Part shown: one piece after another, positions 55,115 to 64,000 of the stretch
Position numbering within the stretch: the stretch's first letter is position 1
Layout of the letters: each line of letters starts with the position of its first letter
Assembly (NCBI GenBank): GCA_022826155.1
Contig: JAJDVL010000004.1
Span: 1 to 64,000, forward strand
DNA: 64,000 nt
DNA from: Prochlorococcaceae cyanobacterium jk18x22bins.40
GTDB taxonomy: Bacteria > Cyanobacteriota > Cyanobacteriia > PCC-6307 > Cyanobiaceae
Reading direction: 5' to 3'
Position numbers and translations under genes: made by a program
The notes under the pieces: model-generated
Told to the model about the DNA's origin: nothing
Database searches by the model: none
What the model saw: the letters and a program-made list of their open reading frames with translations, nothing else

Positions 55115-56577
55115 TTGGCCAAGGTGTCCAGCTTGGTGTCCATCTGGTCTTGCGTGAGCGTTCCTTGCTCCATGGCCCACGTGCCAAGTTGGATCAGTAT
55201 GTCACGGCTCGGATACGGCATCAGCTTGAGGTCGGTTGCATTCACCTGGGTATGGCCATTGAAGCGCCGGAAATGCTCATCCACTGCGGTGGTGTTCAAG
55301 AACAAGGCCAACCCACGGGCCAGTGCTTCGGGCAAGCCGTGCTTGTCCTCGTGAAGCAGGTTGATATGGTTCTCAAAGCCCAGGACGGAATGGTGTCCAA
55401 AGGCAGCAGGATCCACCACGCTGGCCACCACACGGTGCTTTTCTTCTTTTGATGAAAAGCGCCGCACTGCGCAATAAAACCCACTTGGATACAGCCACTT
55501 CTCCGTCTGATGGTTGTGCATGATCGCGTTCGGCTTTTTGAAGTCAGCCATGGGCCACACTGTCCCGGTCATGCGCAAGTGGTTAGGATAGATCAGGGGT
55601 ACGGTGCCCTCCTCAGGCATGGGTCGCAGGTGTGCTTTCATGCGGAAATCAACCACTGGCCCGGTGGAGACCTTGACACCAAGATCAGCCAGGGAGTAGC
55701 TCACGGCGGGCAATCGCTCGATGGCGGTCTTTTCTGGCGTTGTGGGAACATGGATCAGCCGTTCAGGGACATCAGGAAGCACAATCCGCTCGAACGGGTG
55801 TTCATGGATGGCGAAGTCGGCAAAAGTGTCATCGGTGGAGGTGGAAACCGTCACCGGCTTCTGTTGGCCACCCCGCTCCAGGCGGATGATGATGGTTTCC
55901 TGCAGCACCTGATCGCCCTTGAACGGCTTATTGCGGGACGCGAACAGGTGCATGTGGCGGATTGCCGCCCGGGCCAGGATAAAATCACGAAATGGCCGGT
56001 AGTAGGGTCCGTTGCAGAAGCTGCGGGGGGTGATGGCCACGATCTGTCCACCCGGCGCGGCCTCGGCCACAGCCAGGGCCACAAAGGCGGAATAGAGATT
56101 GACCGTCTCGATGCCGACACGGCGCAGGGCCAATCGGTGGGCTGAGTGGCTGCTGATCTTCTTGTAAGGAGGATTGAGAATCACATGGGTGTAGCCTCGA
56201 TTCCGTAAGCCTCGGGCAGTGGCCAGTTGGATGTAATCGCCCGCGATGATGCGGGATGTGGCGCGGCTGTATCTGGCCATGTGCCGTGCAAGGTGGTCCC
56301 GCAAGTGATCGTCCATCTCGTAGGCCGTTGCCTCCAGGGACGCAAAGCTAAAGCCACCCATCACCCAGCGGTCGAGAAAGGCACAGGACAACGCCCCCAT
56401 GCCCGCACCCGCATCCAACAGACGGCAAGTCTGCAGGGGACTGGGTGGAAAGAGGGATGCCATGAAGCGGGCCACGCTTGCTGGCGTCATGAACTGGCCA
56501 AATTCGGCCTTGCGCTTCCGCGTGATGGTGAACGCCTTCTCCCGGTGCATGACGCCTGCAATGTCGAGTTGGAGCAT
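55111..56577 (-). CDS. Adenine-specific DNA methyltransferase of the BsuBI/PstI system
   Basis: This 488-residue methyltransferase has the SAM-binding DAGAGMGALSCAFLDRWVM (about residue 55), the catalytic NPPY motif HVILNPPYKKISS (about 135), and the later GPVVDFRMKAHLRPMPEEGT region. The N-terminal FGQFMTPASVARFMASLF is typical of N6-adenine methylases of type II systems. It precedes the endonuclease with a 4-nt overlap. The methylase-first order lets protection appear before cutting. Confidence 0.92.
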   Translation of the reverse strand: MLQLDIAGVMHREKAFTITRKRKAEFGQFMTPASVARFMASLFPPSPLQTCRLLDAGAGMGALSCAFLDRWVMGGFSFASLEATAYEMDDHLRDHLARHMARYSRATSRIIAGDYIQLATARGLRNRGYTHVILNPPYKKISSHSAHRLALRRVGIETVNLYSAFVALAVAEAAPGGQIVAITPRSFCNGPYYRPFRDFILARAAIRHMHLFASRNKPFKGDQVLQETIIIRLERGGQQKPVTVSTSTDDTFADFAIHEHPFERIVLPDVPERLIHVPTTPEKTAIERLPAVSYSLADLGVKVSTGPVVDFRMKAHLRPMPEEGTVPLIYPNHLRMTGTVWPMADFKKPNAIMHNHQTEKWLYPSGFYCAVRRFSSKEEKHRVVASVVDPAAFGHHSVLGFENHINLLHEDKHGLPEALARGLALFLNTTAVDEHFRRFNGHTQVNATDLKLMPYPSRDILIQLGTWAMEQGTLTQDQMDTKLDTLAK

Positions 56578-56670
56578 TCAAAGTTCCAGTCGAGGCAACA
56601 CCATAGTACCTATGTTCTTGCAAGAGGATCGTGCGAGGCGCATTCTAACAGCGAGTGTTTCAGGGCAGGG

Positions 56671-56742
56671 GGACAGGCCAATGGATTAGGTTGCCATAGC
56701 CTTTTGGGCATCGTGGGATAGACTAATGGCATTGGCCTGTCC
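56671..56742. promoter_or_regulatory. 13-bp perfect inverted repeat in the divergent methylase/deoxyribosyltransferase gap
   Basis: GGACAGGCCAATG (56671-56683) and CATTGGCCTGTCC (56730-56742) are perfect inverted copies 46 bp apart, and a partial third copy (CCAATGGACAGCC) lies at about 56764. They lie in the 239-nt gap between the methylase (minus) and deoxyribosyltransferase (plus) genes, which suggests operators for a shared regulator or a large cruciform. No regulator gene is seen next to the pair. Confidence 0.55.
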
Positions 56743-56816
56743 GGCATCACGAACTTGTCTCTCCAATGGACAGCCTATAGCCTCACATTTTGGTAGTGCT
56801 GCAGGAGGAGACAGAC

Positions 56817-57299
56817 ATGGAAAAATCCCTGTACCTCGCCAACCCCTATGGGTTTTCAGCACAGCAGAAGGCCGGGCCGTTGCGAGAGCTCAAGGCGGCG
56901 CTTGAAGCGGTGGGCGCCGTGGTTTGGGAGCCTTTTGAACGCAGCAACTCTGCGGATTTGAGCGCGCCCGGGTGGGCCTATCGGGTGGGCCAGGCGGATC
57001 GGCGCGACGTGCGGGATGCAGACGGAATATTTGCAGTGGTGAACGGCTGCCCTCCGGACGAAGGGGTCATGGTGGAGTTGGGCATGGCCATTGCCTGGGG
57101 CAAACCCACCTTCTTGTTCCGGGATAATTGCCGTCGCTGCACGGACAGCGAAAGCTACCCGCTGAACCTGATGGTGTTCAGCGGTCTGCCCCGGCAGGGC
57201 TGGGAAGATTTCTGGTACGCCTCGGCTGAGGAGATTTCTGCGCCGGGTAAGGCGCTAATGCGCTGGCTGGCTGGGGAGACAGTCCACAGTGCCTGCTGA
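56817..57299 (+). CDS. Nucleoside 2-deoxyribosyltransferase
   Basis: This 160-residue protein has MEKSLYLANPYGFSAQ, VGQADRRDVRDADGIFAVV, NGCPPDEGVMVELGMAIAW (catalytic Glu in VELG), GKPTFLFRDN and RRCTDSESYPLNLMVFSGLP, the pattern of NDT family enzymes that swap bases on deoxynucleosides. ATG 56817 follows GGAGGAG. Divergent to the R-M pair and next to tRNA-Pro. Its role may be salvage, or a defence-related change of nucleotide pools (inference). Confidence 0.9.
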   Translation: MEKSLYLANPYGFSAQQKAGPLRELKAALEAVGAVVWEPFERSNSADLSAPGWAYRVGQADRRDVRDADGIFAVVNGCPPDEGVMVELGMAIAWGKPTFLFRDNCRRCTDSESYPLNLMVFSGLPRQGWEDFWYASAEEISAPGKALMRWLAGETVHSAC

Positions 57300-57313
57300 A
57301 GGTGGGAACGGAA

Positions 57314-57390
<77 letters not shown>

Positions 57391-57403
57391 ACGCTTTAGT
57401 GTA

Positions 57404-57835
57404 TCAGAGATCAGGATCAAGAGGCAAGTCAGTCCTCTGTAACCGGCGGCGGGCGCGGTTTTTGCTGTTGAAGTTGCGCAGGAGGCGGCGCACCAGGCGA
57501 TCCCGGTGCTCCCTGCTGTAGCCCCGTAACCCTTGCTGACGGGCCAGTTGGCGCAGTTGCACCATGGTCATGGCCCCCAGCATCAACTCCGGATCCCACT
57601 GCCACTGCCGGTTACGGAGCCTCAGACGCTCCCCCTTGGTGATGTCCAGGTTCTCCAGGGCGGTGTTGGCCAGCCATTCAGGCACCAGCACCAGCACCAC
57701 CGCCAGCAGGGCATAGAACTCCACCAGACCCTTGGGAAGGGGATGAAGCGGCCGTTGAGGATCGTCAAGATCCTCCTGATCATCATCGGGATCAAACACC
57801 TCCTGATGGGGATCTTGCGGCGTGCTTCCGTTCAA
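57404..57835 (-). CDS. Membrane-anchored protein with SAP/Rho-N-like domain
   Basis: This 143-residue protein has an acidic Pro/Asp-rich N-terminus, one hydrophobic helix (VEFYALLAVVLVLVPEWL, residues about 38-56), then a basic C-terminal domain with MVQLRQLARQQGLRGYSREH and RLVRRLLRNFNSKN. This is the helix-extended-helix pattern of SAP/Rho-N domains, which bind nucleic acid. Such small proteins are widespread in cyanobacteria without known function. Just downstream of tRNA-Pro. Confidence 0.7.
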   Translation of the reverse strand: MNGSTPQDPHQEVFDPDDDQEDLDDPQRPLHPLPKGLVEFYALLAVVLVLVPEWLANTALENLDITKGERLRLRNRQWQWDPELMLGAMTMVQLRQLARQQGLRGYSREHRDRLVRRLLRNFNSKNRARRRLQRTDLPLDPDL

Positions 57836-57924
57836 GGATTCGGAAGAGGAGGGATGGCTTCAGGATGGCACAAATCGGCGCTCCTGGGGAGGTCCCACAG
57901 CCCAGGTCCAGGGCTATCCATAAC

Positions 57925-57936
57925 CGTTAGCTAACG
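57925..57936. promoter_or_regulatory. 12-bp palindrome upstream of the arsenate-resistance GAPDH
   Basis: CGTTAGCTAACG is a perfect palindrome, ending 39 nt before the GTG start of the GAPDH gene; TTGACT (57937-57942) directly follows it. This fits a repressor operator overlapping a promoter, but no repressor gene is adjacent and no clear -10 is visible. Confidence 0.4.
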
Positions 57937-57975
57937 TTGACTGCCTACACTGCCCCCGTCCGCAGGTGTGGGCTG

Positions 57976-58989
57976 GTGAAAGTTGGTATCAACGGCTTTG
58001 GCCGCATCGGGCGGCTGGTGTTCCGCGCCCTCCGGGAGCGGGCCGGTATGGAGGTGGTGCATCTCAACGAACCCGCTGGTCATGCTGCCGCCATGGGGCA
58101 TTTGCTGGAATTCGACTCGGTCCATGGCCGCTGGCGGGAAGCCGTCGACGTAGAAGGGGAGGCCCTGCGCGTTGGCGGGCAACGGATCACCTGCTCCCAC
58201 AGCGAGGACTACACCGCAGTGGACTGGCGGGGCGCGGGGGTGGAGACGGTGCTGGAGTGCAGTGGCCGCTTCAGGACGGTGGCCGCACTGGCGCCCTACA
58301 TCCAGCAATGTGGGATGGAACGGGTGATTGTGGCCTGCCCCGTGAAGGGGGAGGAGGTGCTCAACGTGGTCTACGGGGTCAACCACCAGCAGATTGACCC
58401 CACACGGCACCGGCTACTGACGGCCGCCTCCTGCACCACCAACTGTCTGGCGCCCATGGTGAAGGTGGTCCATGAAGCCTTCGGCATTGTCCATGGCTCC
58501 ATGACCACCATCCATAACCTCACCAACACCCAAACACCGGTGGATGGATACCGGGGGGACCTGCGCCGCTGCCGCGCCGCGGGAGAATCCCTGATCCCCA
58601 CCACCACGGGCTCCGCCAAGGCCATCGCCATGATCTTCCCCGAGTTGAAGGGCAAGCTCAACGGCCATGCCGTGCGGGTTGCATTGCTCAATGCCTCCCT
58701 CACGGATGCGGTATTCGAGTTGGCGCGCCCCACCAGCGCCGAGGCGGTGAACGACGCCTTCCGCCAGGCGGCGGCGGGATCGTTGCAAGGCATCCTGGGC
58801 TACGAGGAGCGGCCCCTGGTGTCCGTGGATTACCGACACGACAATCGCTCCTGCATCATCGACGGCCCCTCAACCCTGGTGGTGGACGGCACCCACCTGA
58901 AGGTGTACGGCTGGTACGACAACGAATGGGGCTACTCCTGCCGCATGGCGGATCTGGCCTGTGCCGTTGGACGCTTGACAGGGCACTGA
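57976..58989 (+). CDS. gapdh: ArsJ-associated glyceraldehyde-3-phosphate dehydrogenase
   Basis: This 337-residue type I GAPDH has [20 protein letters not shown], the catalytic [16 protein letters not shown] (Cys149 type), and [14 protein letters not shown] at the end. It starts at GTG 57976, 4 residues or fewer before the Rossmann motif. It precedes arsJ by 13 nt. In the known two-gene route, GAPDH acting on arsenate makes 1-arseno-3-phosphoglycerate, which ArsJ exports, giving arsenate resistance. The glycolytic or Calvin-cycle GAPDH would be expected elsewhere. Confidence 0.9.
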   Translation: MKVGINGFGRIGRLVFRALRERAGMEVVHLNEPAGHAAAMGHLLEFDSVHGRWREAVDVEGEALRVGGQRITCSHSEDYTAVDWRGAGVETVLECSGRFRTVAALAPYIQQCGMERVIVACPVKGEEVLNVVYGVNHQQIDPTRHRLLTAASCTTNCLAPMVKVVHEAFGIVHGSMTTIHNLTNTQTPVDGYRGDLRRCRAAGESLIPTTTGSAKAIAMIFPELKGKLNGHAVRVALLNASLTDAVFELARPTSAEAVNDAFRQAAAGSLQGILGYEERPLVSVDYRHDNRSCIIDGPSTLVVDGTHLKVYGWYDNEWGYSCRMADLACAVGRLTGH

Positions 58990-59002
58990 ACAGGAGCCAG
59001 TC

Positions 59003-60292
59003 ATGAATCAATCCTTGCGGGCGCCGGGGCACCTGCTGCGCCAATACATGGTGGTGACCGCCGCCTATTGGGCCTTCACCCTCAGTGACGGCGCCCTGCG
59101 CATGTTGGTGATCTTCCACTTCCATGGGCTGGGCTACAGCACCTTGGACATTGCCCTGCTGTTCATTTTTTATGAGTTCTTCGGGGTGCTCACCAACCTG
59201 GCGGGGGGCTGGATCGGGGCCCGCTACGGCTTGCGGCTCACCCTCTGGAGTGGCCTGCTGCTGCAGGTTGTGGCCTTGCTGATGCTGGTGCCGGTGGCGG
59301 AGGGTTGGCCCAAGTTGTTATCGGTGGTCTACGTGATGGCGGCCCAGGCCCTCAGCGGCATCGCCAAGGATCTCAGCAAGATGAGCGCCAAGAGCGCCAT
59401 CAAAACCGTGGTGCCGGTGGAAGCAGGCCAGGAGCAACAAGGGGAGCATCGGTTGTTCCGTTGGGTGGCCGTCCTGACGGGTTCCAAGAACGCTCTCAAG
59501 GGGGTGGGCTTTTTCCTGGGGGGCGCCGCCCTCTTCTGGCTGGGGTTTGCCGGTTCGGTGAGCGCCATGGCGGTGGGCCTGGTGCTGGCCTGGCTGCTGA
59601 CCCTGTCGTTGCCGTCGGCCATGGGCAAGATGAAGCAGAAACCGGCCTTCGCGGCCATGTTCTCCAAATCCCGCGGCATCAACGTGCTGTCGTTGGCCCG
59701 GTTTTTCCTGTTTGGCGCCCGGGACGTGTGGTTTGTGGTGGCCCTGCCGGTGTTCCTGGAGATGACCATGGACTGGAATTTCTGGCAGGTGGGGGGCTTC
59801 ATGGGGCTCTGGGTGGTGGGCTACGGCCTGGTTCAGGCCATGGCCCCCAGCCTGCGGCGCCTCTGGGGGCAACGCCAGGCCCCGGGACCTGGGGCCGTGC
59901 AGTTCTGGGCGGCGATACTCATGGTGATTCCCGCCCTGATGGCGGTGGCCCTCTGGCGCAGCACAGTGCCGGGGACCATGGTTCAGGGCGGCACCGCGGT
60001 GATCCTGGGGCTGGCCGTCTTTGGCCTGGTGTTTGCCATGAATTCCTCCATCCACTCCTACATGGTGCTGGCCTATACGGAAGCGGAGGACGTGAGCCTC
60101 AACGTGGGCTTCTATTACATGGCCAACGCCGGGGGGCGCCTCCTGGGCACCGTACTGTCCGGCCTGGTGTTCCAGTTGGCGGGTGGGGGCGCCGGGGGCA
60201 TGGTGGCGTGCCTGTGGGGTTCGGCCCTGCTGGTGGCTCTCTCCTGCGGTGCCAGCCTCTGGCTGCCCCGCCCCAGGCCCTCAGCAGCTTAA
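59003..60292 (+). CDS. arsJ: Organoarsenical efflux transporter ArsJ
   Basis: This 429-residue MFS protein has about 12 helices, with N-terminal QYMVVTAAYWAFTLSDGALR, FIFYEFFGVLTNLAGGWIGA, and the ArsJ-specific ALSGIAKDLSKMSAKSAIK (about residue 115) and LTGSKNALKGVGFFLGGA segments. It exports the unstable 1-arseno-3-phosphoglycerate made by the neighbouring GAPDH. The pair together is a clear context match. Confidence 0.92.
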   Translation: MNQSLRAPGHLLRQYMVVTAAYWAFTLSDGALRMLVIFHFHGLGYSTLDIALLFIFYEFFGVLTNLAGGWIGARYGLRLTLWSGLLLQVVALLMLVPVAEGWPKLLSVVYVMAAQALSGIAKDLSKMSAKSAIKTVVPVEAGQEQQGEHRLFRWVAVLTGSKNALKGVGFFLGGAALFWLGFAGSVSAMAVGLVLAWLLTLSLPSAMGKMKQKPAFAAMFSKSRGINVLSLARFFLFGARDVWFVVALPVFLEMTMDWNFWQVGGFMGLWVVGYGLVQAMAPSLRRLWGQRQAPGPGAVQFWAAILMVIPALMAVALWRSTVPGTMVQGGTAVILGLAVFGLVFAMNSSIHSYMVLAYTEAEDVSLNVGFYYMANAGGRLLGTVLSGLVFQLAGGGAGGMVACLWGSALLVALSCGASLWLPRPRPSAA

Positions 60293-60313
60293 GCTCTGGA
60301 GCGATGCTTAATC

Positions 60314-60343
60314 TTGTCAAGCAAAAGCGCTCTATGGTAGAAT
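60314..60343 (+). promoter_or_regulatory. Possible promoter of the GntP-like gene
   Basis: TTGTCA (60314-60319) and TAGAAT (60338-60343) are spaced 18 bp, close to a sigma-70 pattern. The start codon at 60356 is only 12 nt after the -10, so transcripts would have a very short leader. Confidence 0.35.
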
Positions 60344-60355
60344 TTTTTGGGACTG

Positions 60356-61633
60356 ATGTCGCACAGCGCCGAAACCCTGCAACCCCCTGTTGGACACATT
60401 GCCGTGAATTCTCCTGGTAAAGCGCGAAACGTCACTGTTTGGACTCGCTATTGGCCAAAGTGGCCAATCGTTGTTTGGCTGATTCTTATCACCATTCTGA
60501 TTGGCATCTTCTCAGGGAAGAGCGCCGACGAAATTATCAGTCTCTTTAATAGAGGGTGGGGCTATGCTATTGGTGAATTTGCATTAATTCTTATCCCATC
60601 GTTTGTGCTGGCTGCTGCCCTCAGCCGACAGCAAATCGGCGTTCCAGAAGTTCTCTCGGTGGGTCTCTCACCAGCGATGGGTGCCGGCATGATTTGCCCT
60701 GATACTGCCTATGCGGCACTATCACCCATGAACAAGCAGCGCAAGCTGTCACTCGCTTTCAGCGCCTATGCTGGTTTCAAGCTACTTTTCCCCGCCGGGC
60801 CACTGATTATTGCAACAAGTCTTGGCGTTACTGATGGCAAGCTGTTGGGGCTTTGCATCTTAATCTTTTTACCGGTCTGGGTTGCCAGCCTCCTCTATGC
60901 TCGCGCCATTGAAGCACGAATTTCCACGGAAGAAACTTCTATTCCTGTAGAAAGTCGTACAGAAAGCAATGTGAGCCTCAATAGAGGCAAAGGAAGATCC
61001 AAGGTTTTCTCCCTGGTTCAGATGTGGCCCCTTGCTCTTCTGGCAATGCTTTTGGCTGCAGGAATTTTCTTCGATTTCAGCTTCAATTCCTGGATTGACT
61101 TTGCCACTAATCCCAAAGGAGCTTTGTTGATAGCAGCAGCAATTGCGTTGTCGATGGTCTCACAACGAGAGCGCTCAGCATGTATTGAAAGTGGGATCCG
61201 TCAGGCTGCGTCACTTCTATTGATTATCGGAGCTGCCAGTGCTTTCAGCGCCTTTCTAACCGATATTATTCCGGTCACAGTGCTAATGAGTATTTCCAAG
61301 GGTAACTTTATCCTTCTGACCCTTTTCAGCCTGGCAGCAATGTTTAAACTTCTGCAAGGCTCCAGTATGGCTACCTTTGCAGCCGTTGGACCTGTTGCAG
61401 CTCCAATCGTCGCTAATTCCGGCGTCTCGCCCACTTTAGCAGTCATTGCAATTTGTCTTGGCTCTTTTGTTGCAATTTTACCCAATGACAGTTTCTACTG
61501 GCTGGTCCGCAATAATGCACTCACACACCGCTCTCAGATAAAGTCAATCGTAATTCTTGGTGTCGGATCAGTGTTGCAAGCCATTGTTGGTTTTGCAGCG
61601 CTTTTAGGAATCAGCATGATGAGCTTGGCTTAA
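60356..61633 (+). CDS. GntP-like (gluconate/organic acid) permease
   Basis: This 425-residue membrane protein has about 11 helices and the GntP-type end region [40 protein letters not shown]. The ND-x-FW element is characteristic of gluconate/H+ symporters, which carry gluconate or other organic acids. The first 30 residues are polar. The codon use is AT-richer than in arsJ and mfd on either side, suggesting later acquisition. Its 3' end overlaps mfd by 30 nt on the opposite strand. Confidence 0.75.
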   Translation: MSHSAETLQPPVGHIAVNSPGKARNVTVWTRYWPKWPIVVWLILITILIGIFSGKSADEIISLFNRGWGYAIGEFALILIPSFVLAAALSRQQIGVPEVLSVGLSPAMGAGMICPDTAYAALSPMNKQRKLSLAFSAYAGFKLLFPAGPLIIATSLGVTDGKLLGLCILIFLPVWVASLLYARAIEARISTEETSIPVESRTESNVSLNRGKGRSKVFSLVQMWPLALLAMLLAAGIFFDFSFNSWIDFATNPKGALLIAAAIALSMVSQRERSACIESGIRQAASLLLIIGAASAFSAFLTDIIPVTVLMSISKGNFILLTLFSLAAMFKLLQGSSMATFAAVGPVAAPIVANSGVSPTLAVIAICLGSFVAILPNDSFYWLVRNNALTHRSQIKSIVILGVGSVLQAIVGFAALLGISMMSLA

Positions 61634-64000
61634 GGCGGCAGGACCCTTCTTCTGCTCCAGGTCCGGAAGCTGGCTGGCCATGGCCTGGAACCACTCCATG
61701 ATGGTGGTGAGTTGCTGGGGGGCGGGCAGGGATCCCAGACCCCGGGCGACCACCTTGGCCGTGACCGCCCCGGCCTGGTAGATCAGACGGCCGTGCAGAT
61801 GCTGGGGCAAGCCCTGGCGCAGACGGCGGAAGGCCGGTTCCTGCAGGGGTGTGTCCAGAATGATGTTGGCCTTCTCCGGGCGGATGCGGGAGACGCCACA
61901 GCGCTTGGCCAGGAGCTTCAGTTCCATGAGTTGCAGCAGGGTCTGCACCGGAGCAGGCAGGGGGCCGTAGCGATCACTCCATGCCGCCGCCAACGCCAGC
62001 AATTCTTCCGGGCTACGGCAATTGGCGGCGGCGCGGTAGGCGGCCATCTTTTCGTTGCCGTCGGCAATCCAGACCCCGGGGAGGAAGGCCGGCACCCGCA
62101 GATCCACCTGGGTGTCCTCCACTTGGGGGATGTCCTGCCCACGGATTTCCGCCAGGCACTCCTGGAGCATATCCATGTAAAGGTCAAAGCCGATGGCCTC
62201 CATCTGGCCCGATTGCTCCATCCCCAGCAAATTTCCCACCCCACGGATTTCCATGTCCCGCATGGCCAACTGGTAACCGCTACCCAACTGGGCAAATTCC
62301 TGAATGGCCCGCAGACGGGAGCGGGCCGCGGGGGTGAGCTTTTCTTCATTGGGGTAGAAGAGCCAGGCGTGGGCCTGCACACCGCTGCGGCCCACCCGTC
62401 CCCGCAACTGATAAAGCTGGGCCAGGCCGAAACGATGGGCGTCTTCCACCAGAATGGTGTTCACCCGGGGGATATCCAGACCGGATTCCACAATGGTGGT
62501 GCAGACCAACAGGTCCGCCTCCCCGTCATTAAACGCCAGCATGGTGGCCTCCAACCGGCCTTCATCCATCTGCCCATGGGCCACCAGCAGCCTCAGGCCA
62601 GGGGCCATGCGCTGCAGCTTTGCCGCCACGTCGCCGATGCCCTCCACCCGGGGCACCACGTAGAAGATCTGCCCGCCCCGGTCCAGCTCCTGGCGCATGG
62701 CGCTGCGCACCACTTCGTCGTCCATGGGCAGCAGGTGGGTTTTGATGGGGCGACGCAAGGGGGGCGGGGTGGTGATGAGGCTCATCTCCCGCATGGAGGA
62801 CAGGCTCATGTACAGGGTGCGGGGGATGGGGGTGGCGCTGAGGGTGAGCACGTCCACAGCCTTGCGCAGGGTTTTGAGCTTCTCCTTCTGCTTGACGCCA
62901 AACCGCTGCTCCTCGTCCACCACCACCAGCCCCAGGTCCTTGAACACCGTGCCCTTGCCCAGCAGTTGATGGGTACCCACCACCACGTCCAGGGTGCCGT
63001 CCGCCAACTGCCGGAGCAGTTCACGACGTTCCGTGGTCGTGCGGAACCGATTCAGGAGACCCACCTTGACGGGGTAGGGGGCAAAGCGGTCCCGGATGGT
63101 GCGCCAGTGCTGCTGGGCCAGCACCGTGGTGGGGGCCAGCAGGGCGCATTGCTTCCCGTTCGTAACGCACTTGAAAATGCCCCGCACCGCCACCTCGGTT
63201 TTGCCGAACCCCACGTCCCCGCAGACGAGGCGGTCCATGGGGCGCGGCGCCTCCATATCCTGCTTCATGTCTGCAATGGCTTTGAGTTGGTCCGGGGTGG
63301 GGTCATAGGGGAACGACCCTTCCAGATCCGCCTGCCATGGCCCGTCGGTGGCGAAGGCATGACCACGGGCTTCGTGGCGCTCGGCATAGAGCTTCACCAA
63401 ATCCATGGCCACCTTGGCCACCGCCTTGCGGGCCCGTTCCTTGGCTTTTTTCCAGGCGCTGCCACCCATGCGGTTCAACTGGGGGGGCTGCTCACTGCTG
63501 GCCCGATAGCGGCCCAGACTGCCCAGTTGGTCCGCAGCCACCCGTAGCAGGCCGTCGGTGTACTGCACCACCAGGTAATCCCGTGGCTCACCACTGAGGC
63601 TGAGCTTTTCCAGTTTCAGGAAGCGGCCGATGCCGTGGAGGCGATGCACCACGTGGTCCCCCGGCTGAAGCTTGTAGGGATCCACCGTGCGACTGGCGGC
63701 CCGCTTGCGGCGGCGCACGTAGCCACTGGTGGCCAAGGACTGCTGGCCAAACATCTCCCGGTCGGTGAGCAGCATCACTTTCCAGGCCGGCAGGGCCACC
63801 CCCTCCAGCTCAGCCAACCCTTTGGCCTTCAACACCACGGGCGTGTCTTGAGCCAGCAGTTGGGCAATGGCAGGGCGGTCCTGGGCGTTGGGCACGAAGC
63901 GGGTGACGGCATCGTGCTCCTCCAGCAGGGCCACGGTGCGGGACGGCTGGGCGGAGAGGAGCCACAGGTGGGTGTGCTGCCGCTGCTGGTCCCGCACCAG
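61604..64000 (-). CDS. mfd: Transcription-repair coupling factor Mfd (5' part missing)
   Basis: This gene continues beyond the right edge; about 799 residues of a roughly 1,150-residue protein are present. Visible are the RNA-polymerase-interacting domain ([20 protein letters not shown]), the RecG-like translocase with Walker [34 protein letters not shown], motifs [14 protein letters not shown] and [15 protein letters not shown], and the C-terminal TRCF domain. Mfd removes RNA polymerase stalled at DNA damage and recruits UvrA. Confidence 0.96.
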   Translation of the reverse strand: MVRDQQRQHTHLWLLSAQPSRTVALLEEHDAVTRFVPNAQDRPAIAQLLAQDTPVVLKAKGLAELEGVALPAWKVMLLTDREMFGQQSLATSGYVRRRKRAASRTVDPYKLQPGDHVVHRLHGIGRFLKLEKLSLSGEPRDYLVVQYTDGLLRVAADQLGSLGRYRASSEQPPQLNRMGGSAWKKAKERARKAVAKVAMDLVKLYAERHEARGHAFATDGPWQADLEGSFPYDPTPDQLKAIADMKQDMEAPRPMDRLVCGDVGFGKTEVAVRGIFKCVTNGKQCALLAPTTVLAQQHWRTIRDRFAPYPVKVGLLNRFRTTTERRELLRQLADGTLDVVVGTHQLLGKGTVFKDLGLVVVDEEQRFGVKQKEKLKTLRKAVDVLTLSATPIPRTLYMSLSSMREMSLITTPPPLRRPIKTHLLPMDDEVVRSAMRQELDRGGQIFYVVPRVEGIGDVAAKLQRMAPGLRLLVAHGQMDEGRLEATMLAFNDGEADLLVCTTIVESGLDIPRVNTILVEDAHRFGLAQLYQLRGRVGRSGVQAHAWLFYPNEEKLTPAARSRLRAIQEFAQLGSGYQLAMRDMEIRGVGNLLGMEQSGQMEAIGFDLYMDMLQECLAEIRGQDIPQVEDTQVDLRVPAFLPGVWIADGNEKMAAYRAAANCRSPEELLALAAAWSDRYGPLPAPVQTLLQLMELKLLAKRCGVSRIRPEKANIILDTPLQEPAFRRLRQGLPQHLHGRLIYQAGAVTAKVVARGLGSLPAPQQLTTIMEWFQAMASQLPDLEQKKGPAALSQAHHADS

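Noticed and set aside
60450-60480. Near match of AAAGTGGCCAATCG between the R-M junction (53512) and the GntP-like gene
   Set aside because: The second copy lies inside a membrane helix codon series; a single short match is likely chance.
61712-63547. 611-residue plus-strand open frame opposite mfd
   Set aside because: Shadow of mfd; composition is His/Gly-rich, as expected from antisense.

Overview
The window reads as a chromosome segment of an alpha-cyanobacterium of the marine Synechococcus/Cyanobium type. The evidence is a complete alpha-carboxysome cluster with form IA RuBisCO, a CpcD-tailed ferredoxin-NADP reductase (so phycobilisomes are likely), an HLIP, PipX/PipY, SepF, and a CO2-uptake NDH-1 module (NdhF/NdhD/CupB). 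The left end and a central gene add secreted proteins built from leucine-rich, fibronectin III and cadherin-like repeats. That mix of eukaryotic-like repeat proteins in a Synechococcus background is known from sponge symbionts of the 'Candidatus Synechococcus spongiarum' type. This host assignment is an inference, not something the sequence proves.

Layout. 1-5.6 kb: AT-richer accessory region on the minus strand, with a large secreted protein (cadherin-like domain, acidic repeats, C-terminal beta-barrel-like half) running off the left edge, two LRR genes (one with a clear single-base frameshift), a small membrane-protein locus, a 15-G homopolymer and a plus-strand autotransporter remnant. 5.6-11.2 kb: minus-strand run petH-zwf-opcA-cobB (reductant supply and cobalamin). 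11.2-14.8 kb: M48 lipoprotein protease overlapping by 4 nt a membrane-anchored protein with eight FN3 domains. 14.9-24.8 kb: housekeeping genes (DHNA-CoA thioesterase, der, ECF-T, pipX-pipY-sepF-proC, plsY, DUF3086, DUF3119, MlaE permease, GPH transporter), then tRNA-Gly. 24.9-37.6 kb: glgX, MBL protein, hupB-gluQ, DsbA-like, HIT, ABC exporter, hli, pabB-pabC, PhzF-like, Ap4A phosphorylase and two small minus-strand hypotheticals.

37.7-51.6 kb: csoS1D, csoS1, cbbL, cbbS, csoS2, csoSCA, csoS4A, csoS4B, csoS1E-like, a ferritin-like gene, ndhF4, ndhD4, cupB and acRAF, all on the plus strand. Together they encode CO2 uptake, RuBisCO assembly and the carboxysome. A perfect 14-bp hairpin followed by a T-run sits between cbbS and csoS2 and probably sets the enzyme/scaffold ratio.

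51.6-57.3 kb: a defence-like island with an ATPase plus a truncated TOPRIM-like partner, a wrecked type II R-M/methylase N-terminus, an apparently intact BsuBI/PstI-type restriction-modification pair, a divergent nucleoside deoxyribosyltransferase behind a 13-bp inverted repeat, and tRNA-Pro at its edge. 57.4-64 kb: a SAP-like small membrane protein, an arsenate-resistance pair (GAPDH + ArsJ), a GntP-like permease of different base composition, and mfd, which runs off the right edge.
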